From NCBI GenBank assembly GCA_017591395.1, contig WEDG01004218.1, positions 124,001-188,000 on the forward strand: 64,000 bases of DNA. Reading direction: 5' to 3'. The number at the start of each line of letters is the position of its first letter. The stretch's first letter is position 1. Shown one piece after another: positions 52,587 to 63,615 of the stretch. Both the position numbers and the translations under genes were made by a program. The stretch is from Schistocephalus solidus (lineage: Eukaryota; Platyhelminthes; Cestoda; Diphyllobothriidea; Diphyllobothriidae). The notes under the pieces were generated by a model, which did not search any database, was not told the DNA's origin, and was given only the letters and a program-made list of their open reading frames with translations.

Positions 52587-52637
52587 CCCTCCTCTTCCCC
52601 CTCCTCCTCCTTCTTCTCCTAGTTCTTCTTTCCTTCA
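52587..52637 (+). repeat. Polypyrimidine tract
   Basis: About 50 bases of C/T with almost no purine. A mirror-type H-DNA candidate, and low complexity. Confidence 0.6.
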
Positions 52638-53515
52638 TTTTTGCATTTTATCTTCATCTCGTTCTTACCCAGTCGCCCGAGCTCTTTTTGACGCACCGTC
52701 GCAAACTTCAACTGACATGCGTTGAAGAGCACGCCAGTGGAACATATGCGTGACGTGGCAGGCTTAAAGCCCTGGAATAGAACAAGTGGGTAAGTCACCG
52801 GACGGGAGACTGAGTGTGCACAGTGTGGCGGTTCGAATTCTACCGTCCAAGGACTACCGGTCAGACGTCAACAGGTATATTGTTAACAGAGGTTGCCATT
52901 TGTCCGCCCTCTTGTCCGTTTCAGCGTGCGTTGGCGAAAGCAGCAGCAGCAATGCAGGGGATGACAGTCAAAGCACCCGCATTCACCCTCGGGTCCTTCG
53001 TTTGCGTGTGGTACCGTCCTAGACCACCCGCTACACCGATGGCCACCCCTCCCCCCGCGTGGCCCCTCCGGTTATCCGACGACTAGACTGGTCTAGGACC
53101 CGCATCACCAACCGCGTTGACAGCCATGGGTGGGCGGTGTGTGCTCTTTGCGGACTTGACTACAAGCCCCTCTTTGAGAAAATTCTAGCATGAGGGAAAG
53201 ATTGAGACAGTATCCACAATCGCAACTAGGAGAGTGGCTACGCACTAGACGAAAGCTTTAAAAAATGCATGCTCCCGCGCTTTGTTTATATGCTGTATGT
53301 GTCTACCGTCAGGTATTCCACAGAACACGAATATGAGACCACTCTTTCTCTCTTTACATATATAAATTATACCGGACTGTTGAGGCAACTGGTATTGCAA
53401 AAGCACATATGCCGACTTGATGGGGGGGCCTAGATTCTGCGAATAGAAGAAAATTCTGCAGGCTCTACGATTGTTACTGACTCCGCTCTTCTTGAAATAA
53501 CGAACTGACATCGGT

Positions 53516-53890
53516 ATGGATGCCCCGTAAGGCTGCCTAAACAGCACGCAGGATTAGGAACGGACTCCTCGCTTAAAAGAGGTGGTCTTACGGTTCATTT
53601 TAGGAAGGGTAAATATAATCATGTCTTAATGCCAACACTTGCCCTAACATAAAACTAACCTGTCATCTTAATCTTAACACTAACCCTACCATACACCTTA
53701 ACACTACAGCCAGCATGATTATAATCTTAACCCCTGGCATAATCATGACACTAATTCCAACTCCAACCTTAACCCGAAACTAAAATCAAGACCAAAACTA
53801 CATTTAAACTTCACTGTACTCTCAACCATAATTTCCTTGGCATTTAGCGTAAAGTCACATGTAGTGTGGACGGCTCCATACAAGGCATCC
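53516..53890 (+). mobile_element. Small inverted-repeat element, plus copy with internal 3' deletion
   Basis: Starts TATGGATGCCCCGTAAGGCT, has a CTTAACCCC/CTAACCC core, and ends CCATACAAGGCATCC. The segment between the CACATGTAGTGTGG hairpin and the end is shortened. Confidence 0.65.
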
Positions 53891-55227
53891 TTCCTCTGAC
53901 GTCTTTCAGTCTGGCAATTGTAAATTTAGTCTTTTTTCAAGTCAACATGCAATATGTCAAAGTAATATTTTATTATATTACTTCTTCTCGCTGCATTCAG
54001 ATGATTTTGGGTGACCCTGGAACTGTGCAGTTTTCAAGCATTTTGCTGGTTCCACAGCTGGTCGCCTTGCCGAAAATGAAGGCAGTTGCCAAGTTCATGC
54101 AGAGGACGTAAGTTACGAGGCAGTATGCTCATAAGACAGCCATTCCGCCCAAGTTTTTGCTTTTCGGTGTTTTATTGTTAATCCGCCTTTTAGGCTGTCG
54201 ATTTGACTTACTGGAAATTTTTTTTTACGAGCTTGTCCAGTGCTGCAGCAGGTGGGTTCCTAGAAAAGCATCCAGCCATTAATGCGAAGATTCGTGGGTG
54301 CACGTACCCAGAGCCTTCTATTTCCTATTTGACTGTTATCCTCACGTGCTCTCTTCCGCTGGCGAGTTTTTTACTTTTTAGATGATGCGAATTTTATTTA
54401 GCCTTGTTTGCTCTTCAACTAGAGAAGACTTTTCTACCACTCTGCGGGGTTAGCTATACTGTAGGCAAAAAGACAGTATTTAATGAAGTATGTTCCACGT
54501 AGCTGGTGTGAGGGAATCAGTAGGGTATAGCAGGTGCTCGATTAGCATTAAGTTTTGTGATACGCTTTACAAGTGCTAAGAACAAATATGATGGTCAGTG
54601 AACGTCCCACATCCTCTAAGTGTTTAATTCCCTTAGAGGCTTTCCCGCAAAAGTTAACCCTATAATTTGGTGTTTCATGAAAAGGAAGATTTTGATGGTA
54701 TGAGCACTGGATCATAGAAACAATCTTTACAGTCCGGTAGAAGGACTGTTTTAAAAGCATGGATGTCGCCTTGCACAGTATGGCAGTGGATTTTCCAGTG
54801 TATTGGTGGAAGCATTCTTCTGAGTTATCTACCCCACTCTTAGCTAGGTGATCCCGCTAGACATTCTTCATTGCAAGTGGAGTTGGTAAACGCTGTCAAG
54901 CAAAGCACACTGGATTTGAATATGTTCAAACCTGTGATTGCGAGGGTCTTGTTATTTAAAGCCATTTACAAGCTAGAAGACTGTGGATGACTTTTCTCGC
55001 TATGTAAGCTGATCATTATTGCTGATAAGCACCTGCATACATTATCGTCTTTGGTTCTGAAATTCTATTAAGCTACCGAATTTCAAATAGGACTCTGACT
55101 GTAAAAGATGATTAAAAAATTCCTTGCAATGTTGTTAAATAACCTAAAGATGCAATTTCTGTGCAAACACTGTGAAAAAGCAAATAGTCCTGTTGCATAT
55201 TGATTATAAAATTGCCGGAAGGGCTAC

Positions 55228-55374
55228 CAGGAAGTACTGGACAACGGTCCGACTGTGTGTTGGCCTCCAGACTGGCTTTTAAAACAGCGATAACATCCTT
55301 TGGATGGCGGCCTCCACATTTGAGTTCCAGGTACGTATCCAGACATACGATCTCCTTCTTGATAGCCTGAGGAC
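55228..55374 (-). CDS. eva-1: Exon: first half of SUEL lectin domain 2
   Basis: The exon begins at acceptor TTTCATTTTAG with two bases that complete the split codon from the previous exon (phase 1, giving Ser). It then reads 48 codons. The segment EIVCLDTYLELKCGG matches the SUEL opening (C-x(5-8)-L-x-L-x-C). It is followed by VIAVLKAS where the family has I-x-V-x-x-A-x-YGR, and then by a third cysteine (SDRC). The YGR motif is missing, as in domain 1. The donor is the least certain boundary of the model. CTG|GTAGCC gives the required phase 1 with length 147. Later GT sites in the same phase exist (about 30-60 bases further) and would add a hydrophobic stretch before the next stop. The phase match to both neighbours supports the exon strongly. 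Confidence 0.75.
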
Positions 55375-56371
55375 CTAAAATGAAAGAACTCTACTTATGG
55401 ACCTGGTGTCTGCATTAATTTAGAACAATGAATTTGCTCAGAAAGGCAAGTGTTCCTGTTTAAATGAGTACGCACACTGAACGTTGTCTAATACTTCCGA
55501 GAATTTTGTTGCGTTACTCTAAATTGGGGCCAAGAACACCTCTGTTTGCAGGTGATACGAAATGCACGGAAAAATTTTATGCGCTAATTTATAATCTGAA
55601 TGGCGCCTTTATTTGGTTATTCATACATTCAGCACTTAAGGGAAGGATTTTAATCCCTGACCAAACATTTTTATTTGATGGAAAGATAGAGAGAGAGAAA
55701 TGGCATTAGCAGCAAACCAAATTCAACACGAAGTGAATAGAAATGACATAAAATCTGCTCCAATGAGAGCAATCGGCGGAGAGCATATCGTCTGCTTCGG
55801 TCGGGGCGGTTCAGCCGTTTTTGCAAATATTTTCTGGCCAAATGTAGAGAGCGCTTGCCCCACAACAGCGCTAAAAAGGCGACTAAGTCGCTGACTACAG
55901 TACCACCGTACAAACTGCATTGCAGACGCGAGAAACGTGCAGTTCAGCTGAAAAGTTTATTGATTTATGTTTTGGATGAAAAAATGGAGCGTTAATTTGT
56001 TTTCGTTTCATGGCTCATTAAGTTGATAAATAATAAAACGAATACACTTTTTTTCGACTGGCAATTTTTAAAACTAGAGTGTGAATCTTGTCATATTTAT
56101 AAGAACTCCCATGTAAATGAATTAGAAAGGTGACATGTGCCGTTGAGTTAATTTAGTGAATAAGCGCGAAAAGGAGATGTCTTCATTCCTATAGCATTCA
56201 CCATGTTTTCTCCTCCATGATTTATATCTGCTGTTGAACAATTAACTGAGAAGTACCTCGCAACCAAGAAGAAATAAATGGGATTACATAAGCATGTGTT
56301 TTTTCGGATGACTTTTCGGATCTTCCCTACAGCCCTCCTACGTTGTTTGTGCAAGATGACTGAAACAGAAC

Positions 56372-56640
56372 TAGGGTGAATCGGTTTAAACGTTGGTCAA
56401 ACATGGGAACAACGACCATCCTTCCCTCGCGCGGTCTTGCACCAAATTTCAGAACCTACATAGTGTTGTGTCCTAATGCAGGCTGTAACCTAAACACTAC
56501 ATTTGACCCTGAAAATAGCTCCCATAACATCACTAACAAACACATAACCCTAACACTTAAAATCCCAACATTAACGATTACTCCGTATTTAACCCCCTGG
56601 AATCTAGGATAATACCACACGTGCTGTATCACTATATCTA
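56372..56640 (+). mobile_element. Small inverted-repeat element, partial plus copy
   Basis: Contains AAACATGGGAACAACGACCA, AAATTTCAGAACC, then CATAACCCTAACACTTAAAA and the CACACGTGCTGTATCAC hairpin region. Both outer ends are poor. Confidence 0.45.
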
Positions 56641-57515
56641 ACTTTATTTGACTTTATTTTTTTGCAAAACTTATTTACCCTTGCCTTTCAAACAGGTTGG
56701 AGTCGACACAAATCTATGAGTTTCGCGTCATTGCCGTGGATTGACGGCATTGAGTATATGGTCTCCATAATACGTCTCCAATATGCTCCGGTGATATTCT
56801 TCTATGACAATTTTGAGGTTAAAATTCCATACGTCTCCTATTTGTTGTCCCATGGGTGACAGTGCAACGACGTTTTCCGAGAATCTTTAAATGCAGGGCC
56901 AAATGGCTGCTCCCGAAAAAAAAATGTTTATGGCAAGTATATTAAACCAAACACGTGGATTCCATTCCACCTGATAACTGGAGTCCTTAAAACTTGGAAC
57001 AGTTTGCGGGAAACTGGATGACCTCCCCCACCCGAAAAATGGCCGCCTGTGGGGTATTTCACAGCTTCAATACCCTAAGAATTTATGACTTTTTCACAGC
57101 AACAAATACGACTACCTAACGGAATGAAACCTCGAGCAGCTTACTGTTTAGGTTTATGCCTGAGCCTGAGTCAGCGGTGAGAGAACTAAATGCGCTCGTC
57201 AGTTAAGCAGGCAGGCAGCATAACCGGCCAGATGTTGAATATACCATATTAAAAATAAGTTACTGTTTGCCGTTGGATCCGCGTACCCAAAACCACGCAA
57301 ACGACGGATTCGTCCTATACGCCTAAAATGAAACTGCAGGTTTTGCGCAATGAAGGAACTGATCACGTCAGTAAACATTACTCAAAATGCTGGGACGAAG
57401 AATGGAACGCATTCAGCCAAAGGGAAAACAGAGTGGACTGATTATGTGCAGGCACAACCACAAATTATTAAACCAGGTATATATAACACTTCTTGCAACA
57501 GGTAAAAAGTGGAGT

Positions 57516-57650
57516 ATCTATCAGAAAGCATACTGGAAGGTTGGGGGACCCACTGATGCGACAAACCCCTCGCGGAACATAGGCTTGACTAGTGGCTGAC
57601 TTTTTAGCCCGTACTTGTGCTGTCAGTAGGGTCTAGCGTGTACCATTTGT
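57516..57650 (+). repeat. Dispersed repeat D, copy 2
   Basis: GGAAGGTTGGGGGACCCACT, CCCCTCGCGG and GTACTTGTGCTGTCAG match 48.62-48.78 kb in order and spacing. Confidence 0.4.
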
Positions 57651-57799
57651 ATTCTTACGTATATAATGAGGCAGACTGTGCAGAAATGTTAGGCATGCGC
57701 AAAGCGAATTTTATTACTATAGTCTCATCGCTACTGGGCAGCTGGACCATTCGAAAGATTTCTTCCGCACGCACGCCTCTCACTTATAGAAAAGTAGGT

Positions 57800-58165
57800 T
57801 AGGATGACATGTATGGCCACCTACACAGGACACAGGAATAGGGGCACCCCGCACACTTAACATAGGTGATTTCGCTAGTGTTCCTCTCATAACCCTAGCA
57901 CTTGCCTAAAAATAAAACGAAACGTATCCTTCATTTTATCCTAGCCGTAAACTGAACCAAGACCCTATAGTTAACGCAAACCCAAACCTTAACTCTTGTC
58001 ATAATTCTGACCCCAGCCCTAACCTTCAACCAATCCCTAAATTTAAACCTTACCCTCAGCTTCATCCTCAACCTAGTTACCCTGAAATGTGGCACAAACC
58101 CACACGTATTGCGGTCAGTTCGTATTCCCTTGTCTTGTTTAGGCTGCCAACAAGTCCTCCTTAAC
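57800..58165 (+). mobile_element. Small inverted-repeat element, plus copy
   Basis: Starts TTAGGATGACATGTATGGCC, has a CATAACCCTAGCACTTGCC core, and ends TTGTCTTGTTTAGGCTGCCA followed by ACAAGTCC. Both termini recognisable. Confidence 0.6.
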
Positions 58166-58260
58166 GAGAATTATCTTAATCCATTCAAAATAATATTGCT
58201 ATTGTTTTATTTACTATGAAATTGAACATTCTCTCAAAAACAGAGAAGGGTACTCTGTCC

Positions 58261-58357
58261 TCATCAGCCAGTCATACCCAACCCAGGGTGGTGCGCCACC
58301 CGAGGATCGAACCCACGACTCTTTGATCGGAAGTTCAACGCTCTAACCAGTGCGCCA
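58261..58357 (-). repeat. SINE family 1 head in a foldback arrangement
   Basis: On the minus strand this is a well-kept tRNA-like head: A box TGGCGCACTGGTTAGAGCG, B box GGGTTCGATCC. It is followed by only 27 bases of body, which are the exact reverse complement of 58358-58384. The copy stops there. Confidence 0.7.
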
Positions 58358-58590
58358 CCTGGGTTGGGTATGACTGGCTGATGACGGCTGATAAACCAGA
58401 AATGGCCATTCCAGTCTCTCTTGTATTTGCCGGTCATATTCATCTGCCTCTGCTACTACTACTAGCCACTATGCGGCTGCTGGCGGGGGTCGAGAGTGAG
58501 TCTCAAGGCAGAGCGGAACGAGTGTGTTCCGTTAGCGATCAGTGAGTGTTCATCAACGAAGGCAAGTAAATATTCCTTATCTAAACCAAC
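58358..58590 (+). repeat. SINE family 1 body copy, right arm of the foldback
   Basis: It starts CCTGGGTTGGGTATGACTGG, then AAATGGCCATTCCAGTCTC, a CTACTACTACTAGCC run, and the tail ending GATCAGTGAGTGTTCATC. This is the best-preserved long body in the window. Confidence 0.75.
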
Positions 58591-58599
58591 AAGACAACG

Positions 58600-58755
58600 A
58601 GCACGTGGCGCAATGGTTAGGGTGTTGGACTTCTGATCAACAGTTCGATTCTTGGGTGTTGCACCACCTGGGGTTGGGTATGACTGGCTGGCGAAGGCTA
58701 ATATGCTAGAAATGGCCATTCCAGTCTCCCTTGTCTTTGCCGGCCATATTTAAAC
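58600..58755 (+). repeat. SINE family 1 copy with intact tRNA-like head
   Basis: Head A box GTGGCGCAATGGTTAGGG and B box CAGTTCGATTC, then body GGGTTGGGTATGACTGGCTG to CCGGCCATATT, where it stops. It is in tandem with the preceding body copy. Confidence 0.75.
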
Positions 58756-59120
58756 TCAATTTTGTCTATGCTTCTGTTTTTAGCTCACACTCAGTAAAAA
58801 TTGGAAAACGCTAGTGTACAAATATGCGTACTACCTGAAATATTTTCATACACAGTGCGCTTTCATTCATTCAAACTAGCCCGTAGTGCAAGCATGAGTT
58901 GCCCTCTTAAAATGTAGGCGAAACCACGTCTAGTCTTCTAAGAGACCTCCATGACCAATATTTTCATTTACTGGTGGCTTGGCGCCAAACTTTAGTGGGA
59001 GGGGATGGTAGACGTATCCGTGTCAGACAGGGAGGACATTCCGAACGAAGAAACTGTTTAACTCGTTGAACTGCATAGTCATCTGCCTGACACATTCGGG
59101 CTGCCCAAATAATTTTTTGG

Positions 59121-59493
59121 TAGGGATGCCTTGTATGGCCGCCTAAACGGGACATGGTAATAGGAACCATGCCAACCGCTTAAAAGAGATAGCCGTACGG
59201 TAAATTTCAGGAACGGTACGAGTACCCGTGTCTTAATCCTACAATAAAACTAAACTGTCACCTTAATCTTAACCCCAGACTTACCCAAAACCTAAATGCT
59301 AGCGTCAGCACGATGGTGACCTTACCGCTTAGCCTTTTTATGCTCCTAAGCCGAACTCTGAGCTTAACCACAAACTTACACCTAAGCCTCATCTTAATCA
59401 TAAACATAATTTCCTTGTCATTTGCGCAAACTCACGCGTACTGTGGGGAGGTTCTTTTCATGTGATCTGTTTAGGTGGCCATAAAAAGAATCT
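59121..59493 (+). mobile_element. Small inverted-repeat element, plus copy
   Basis: Starts TAGGGATGCCTTGTATGGCC and ends CTGTTTAGGTGGCCATAAAA. The core has AATCTTAACCCC and ATCTTAATC words. The 5' terminus is the cleanest of all copies. Confidence 0.65.
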
Positions 59494-59968
59494 TCGCCTA
59501 ATTTTTGAAACACTTCGCAATTCGACATATTTAGTGATGGAATATATGCTGTGAACAAACCCTTCTAGCTGCTTGGACAGACCTCGCGTTATTTAATTAT
59601 GATCAGACATTGTGACATGAAACCCAGTAATATGTAGCTGCTGCGGGGTGCGATACACTGAACATTGATTGCTTTTTCACATGAACTTAGAAGACGAAAA
59701 AGTCTGACCTTACGGCCTGTTATTTTTCAGAGTTACCTAGATTCTGTCAATGTTATATACATCATCGTTATACTAATTTCTCCGGACTCATTTGATCTCA
59801 GATCCTCATTTATCTTGAATGCGACTAGACGGCTGGGGCTAAAACCACACCCACCGAGACAACGGAGTGTTTCACAAGTGAGTCCAAGGAATTTCTCAAA
59901 TCTGTTACCCCCCTATAACAACCAGGTTTATTACAAGAAAGATCCAGTTTTGGATAATGAAAACTCAC

Positions 59969-60092
59969 TTGGCTCACAGATGTATTTCACTAAGAGATGC
60001 CGCTTCATATGGGTACAACTGGACTCGTTGGCAGTAAATTGGTCCGGTGAGATGGAACAGCTCAGTTTTCCTTCACAAAGCTGCTTGATGGG
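59969..60092 (-). CDS. eva-1: Exon: second half of SUEL lectin domain 1
   Basis: The 124-base exon starts at acceptor CGCTATTTTCAG (phase 0, matching the preceding exon) and ends at CAA|GTGAGT (phase 1). Its 41 full codons contain the SUEL second-half signature: LCEGKLSC at residues 5-12, an aromatic at 19, a cysteine at 26, and the closing strand LLVKYIC at 33-39. The family pattern is C-x-GK-x2-C, then F-x-DPC, then KYL-x-V-x-Y-x-C. Here the DPC turn is ESSC, so the aspartate-proline pair is lost while the cysteines and the final strand stay. Joined to the upstream exon it completes a domain with eight cysteines. Its opposite strand carries a long open frame that is a shadow of this exon. 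Confidence 0.82.
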
Positions 60093-61104
60093 CTGAAAAT
60101 AGCGAAAATGGGATGAGTTACAAGAAAGCAGCAGCTGTTCAGTTGACTAGTTACTACTGACTGGCTTGACTGACTACTGACCTGACTGTTCACCTTTTCT
60201 GTTATGCTGGGTCTGTTAACGGGTCACCATCAGACTGTGGCAATACCAGATGTTTACATGAGGAACAACTGCCTTTAAATGCACTGCGTGCAGCCATTAG
60301 GGGCGTGATCCACCTATGACAGCTTTTGCATGCCTGCAAAAGTTGAATGACACCATCGTGACAAAAAAGCTAGTGATTAACGTTTTGTTTTCGGTTTGTA
60401 TTTCGTCTTCAATAAACAGAACATTAATGGGAGTCGTTGGTCATGGCAAACAGTTGATGTGGAGCATTATAAATTACGGAATTTGAGAACTTGTTTGTTA
60501 AAACATAGAAGCACAAAGTTGGCGATATTTCTTAAAATGACGATACACCTTATAAGATTTCCAATGCAGATCAATGGTGAAGGCTAACTTTCCCAAATAG
60601 CCTATGTATTTTGATGTCACTATTTCTAAGGAGGTAACCGAGGATTTCTACTCATTTAAACTTCCGCGGCCTGTATACATACCATTCAGAAAATACTGCC
60701 TTGCCTTTCCTCTGATCCCACGAATAAGGCAAAATAAATTTACCTTGTGGTAAGCCGGTTGGGCTTGATGAGCTGCCCCCATACACAACTATCTGTGCGT
60801 TGTTCAATATCCAAAATCGTTTCGAATGTATAAAACTTATGAAATAGTCACGTGTGCCTCGAGTTGGCAAACGAAGTCAGCAGACCAAACTAGCCCATAG
60901 CGGATGCCTTACACTCAACGGGTTTCTTAATGTCTAGAGGTCGATGTATCTGCAGCAGGTATCATTTCCTAGCCGTTCACGTCACCAAACCCCACTTTAT
61001 TTCCCTGTCAGAGTGCAAACAAATTGAAACGCGCGGAAAGTGTTAATTAATGCCAATTGTTGTTTACGTGTCCTTACTGTAGGAAAATGTAGTTAAATCT
61101 GGTT

Positions 61105-61165
61105 GGATGCATTCTGCGTTGGGGCCCACTCTCGAGCCCCGCCACCAGCCGCCAAATTGGATAGC
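61105..61165 (-). repeat. SINE family 1 tail fragment
   Basis: GGGGCCCACTCTCGAGCCCC followed by GCCACCAGCCGCC matches the tail of the family in minus orientation. It is a short isolated fragment. Confidence 0.45.
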
Positions 61166-61863
61166 TGGGTCTTTTTCGCGCGTGAATTATATACTAGGGC
61201 CCATTTCGATTATTATTTTTAAAGTGGGACTGCTTGAAATGTAAACACAATAGTGGAAAGAGACAGTAGAATTTCCCTCTTGTGGATCAGGTCAAATGAT
61301 AATAGTGTGATTTGTGCCAAAAAGGTGTGACGACCTTATTAGTTTTTGTTCTTTGTTACTGATACAAATATCATGATCCAAGGAGAAATATGTTCCAGCA
61401 TAGGAAAAAATTGTTTAGTGCTCGAGCATACTGCTCTTGGTTCATGCAATCTCCTAGGGCTCGAACCTTCGCATTCAGACGAACCTCGAGTGCAATTCGT
61501 GTTCAAACTGGCAGGAAAAATGTTTGCATGCTCATTCTGCTGCCCGCTTATTTGGCGATATTCTAAACACCGACGCCTCGACTTTATTAATGTCACATCC
61601 CCCGAAGGCGTAGCCGATGGCGAGCATGTGCCGATTCGTGCATTTCATCACCGCACAAGCCGCGACAGCTTACGCGGCCTGGAACTTGTCCCAAAGTAAC
61701 AACTTGCAGAAAGCACTTAGCATGCGCTTGGTTAACCCCCAAGCAAACTAACACTCGCGCAACTGGGGGTTCATAAATGATTAAGGTCACGTTTGCAGGG
61801 ACTGGAAGGAAAGCTAGAGGCCGAGGGTGTTTATTCCCTGGCGAGGACAAAGATTCGACATCC

Positions 61864-61906
61864 CGGAGGTGGAGGCGGAGGAGGAGGGTGTGGGGGGGGG
61901 GGTGAA
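61864..61906 (+). repeat. Polypurine tract with G run
   Basis: GGAGGTGGAGGCGGAGGAGG followed by a run of twelve G residues after a GT. A four-run G pattern makes a G-quadruplex plausible. Confidence 0.6.
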
Positions 61907-62504
61907 CAAGTCACAGGTACGTGTAATCGCTCCGTCTTGTGCATGCGGCAAAACGCGGATCACGGGGTCAAGGCGAATACAGCCAGTGCAGAGATTTATG
62001 GCCGCAGGACTAACACCCTCTTTATCGGTATTCCTTTACCCAAGACGAGACGTGCGTGACGCGTCAGGGACAAGGACACGCTTGACATGCCGTCATGCCC
62101 CGCATTGTATAATCGCGTGTGGAACAAGAGAACCAGTCGCATGAATATTAGAGCGGGGAAGATGTATTGGATGTCTTGAAGAAATCGCCAACCCGTGGGT
62201 AAAAAAACGAGGACTACTAGAATTCGGGCGGCATCTAAGAAATTACGTATAACCTATATATTTGCAAGACAATATCAACATTATTCTTATCATCTTGCAC
62301 TGCAGATCAAACGCCCGAAGGTGTTTAATAGATGACGTAATGGGATTCCGAGCATAGTTTTCCATTAAGCGTTTTTTAGATGCCTATCGCTTAGCAGATG
62401 CTGAAATGCATCAATGGTGGTCTATTCTTTTGACTGGCCACATATAATAAAGCATTCTTATTACTTAAGTCTAATTTATGGGTCTTTAACTATTTAGTAA
62501 CTGT

Positions 62505-62688
62505 GACAGTTCGACCGTCGATTTCAGCGAGGTCCACCGTATGCTCCACACCAGGTGGTGCAGGGACGGTGAATTGCGCGTGAATTAGTTTTAAGTGCTA
62601 GTAGCCTTGCGCTGCAGCTGCCGCACTCTCTCCTCCCCCACCTGAGCCCGGTGTCAAGACAGAGTCAGGAACACCGGAAATGGGAGAG
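62505..62688 (+). repeat. Unnamed dispersed repeat (family B), 3' end interrupted
   Basis: Starts GACAGTTCGACCGTCGATTT and matches the 38.4 kb copy closely up to GGGAGAGGG, where the inverted-repeat element begins. The remainder of family B is not seen after that element. Confidence 0.65.
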
Positions 62689-63092
62689 GGTTGCCTTGTA
62701 TGGCCCCATAAACAGGATAGGGGAATAGGAACTACTCCGCCCACTTAAAATTGGTGCCCTTACGGTAAATTTCAGGAAGAGTAAATATACCCGAGTCTTA
62801 ACGTCAACACGGACCCTAGCATAAAACTAAACTGACACCTTAATCTTAACCCTAGCCCTACCTTAATCCTAAACTCGACAATCAACACGATAGTAACCTT
62901 ACCACTTAGCCTAATCGTGACCATAACCCTACCCCAACTCTGACCTTAACTTCAAACTTAAACCTTTCCTTAAATTTAACCTTAACCATCTCCTCACTCC
63001 GAAGCACAATTCCTCGGAATTTAGCGTAAAGCCACATGTATTGCGGACAGTTCCTTTTCCCTAACCCTCTTTAGATGGCCATTTAAGACATA
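62687..63092 (+). mobile_element. Small inverted-repeat element, plus copy abutting another repeat
   Basis: Starts GGGTTGCCTTGTATGGCCCC and ends TTTAGATGGCCATTTAAGAC. It has the longest core, with AACCCTAGCCCTACC. The 5' end falls directly inside the unnamed repeat family copy at 62505-62688. Confidence 0.65.
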
Positions 63093-63615
63093 ATTACCTT
63101 AAAAACATTAGGGATGATTCTGATGGCCCTACGAGCTACAAACGAACACTGATAATTTTGTTCTCATGGATGATGCTTCTGACCACGTCACTGCAGTTCG
63201 CCACTGCCCTTGCACAGAGGTTACCTCGGCATCCCATGCTTGGCCCTCGCCTTTGCGTGCAATAGTCATCCCTCATGCAATTAGGATATTCTTTTGGTAG
63301 TATGAACACACCACAACCAATCAAGACATTGGCAGAAAATTCATCTTATTTTCTATAGTACAAGTCCTGAATAATTAATATTTGGCTATGGATAAATACA
63401 ATGGAGATTTGCGTCCACTCGCCTAGCCTGCTAGCAGGACAGGCTGTGAACTTGGGACTCTAGACGGTGATCTTCGAAGACGTTCATGTAATGATTAGTA
63501 ATCAATGATTGAGAGTATTAGCCCTGACCACACATGTGGAGATTTCGACTGTCCACGTCAAGCTAAGTACCATAGTTGAGAACATGTGTTAGGAAAGGAC
63601 AGAAAGATGACTTAC

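Larger units (their letters stand above)
51723..55227 (-). other. Intron inside lectin domain 2
   Basis: Separates the two halves of lectin domain 2. It carries one inverted-repeat element copy (53516-53890) and a pyrimidine tract at 52.6 kb; otherwise nothing recognised. Confidence 0.5.
55375..59968 (-). other. Intron between lectin domains
   Basis: Separates lectin domain 1 from domain 2. About half is recognisable repeat: three inverted-repeat element copies and the SINE cluster at 58.3-58.75 kb. The stretch 55.4-56.3 kb is unassigned. Confidence 0.5.
60093..63615 (-). other. Intron inside lectin domain 1
   Basis: Separates the two halves of lectin domain 1, with the nested repeat pair at 62.5-63.1 kb near its 5' side. 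An open frame of 117 codons on the plus strand at 61346-61699 has no splice or family support. The intron positions of domains 1 and 2 fall at equivalent places in the fold, suggesting domain duplication with the intron. Confidence 0.5.

Noticed and set aside
52440..52590. Minus-strand frame with CAYG considered as a SUEL A-x-YGR motif
   Set aside because: Cysteine spacing does not fit the domain and no splice sites frame it.
58600..58670. Functional tRNA gene at the best SINE head
   Set aside because: A and B boxes are present, but the cloverleaf is broken and the sequence continues into the shared SINE body.
59620..59700. Cysteine-containing minus-strand peptide (CEKAINVQC) considered as the first half of lectin domain 2
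   Set aside because: Its acceptor gives the wrong phase, there is no donor, and the exon at 55228-55374 fits in phase and motif.
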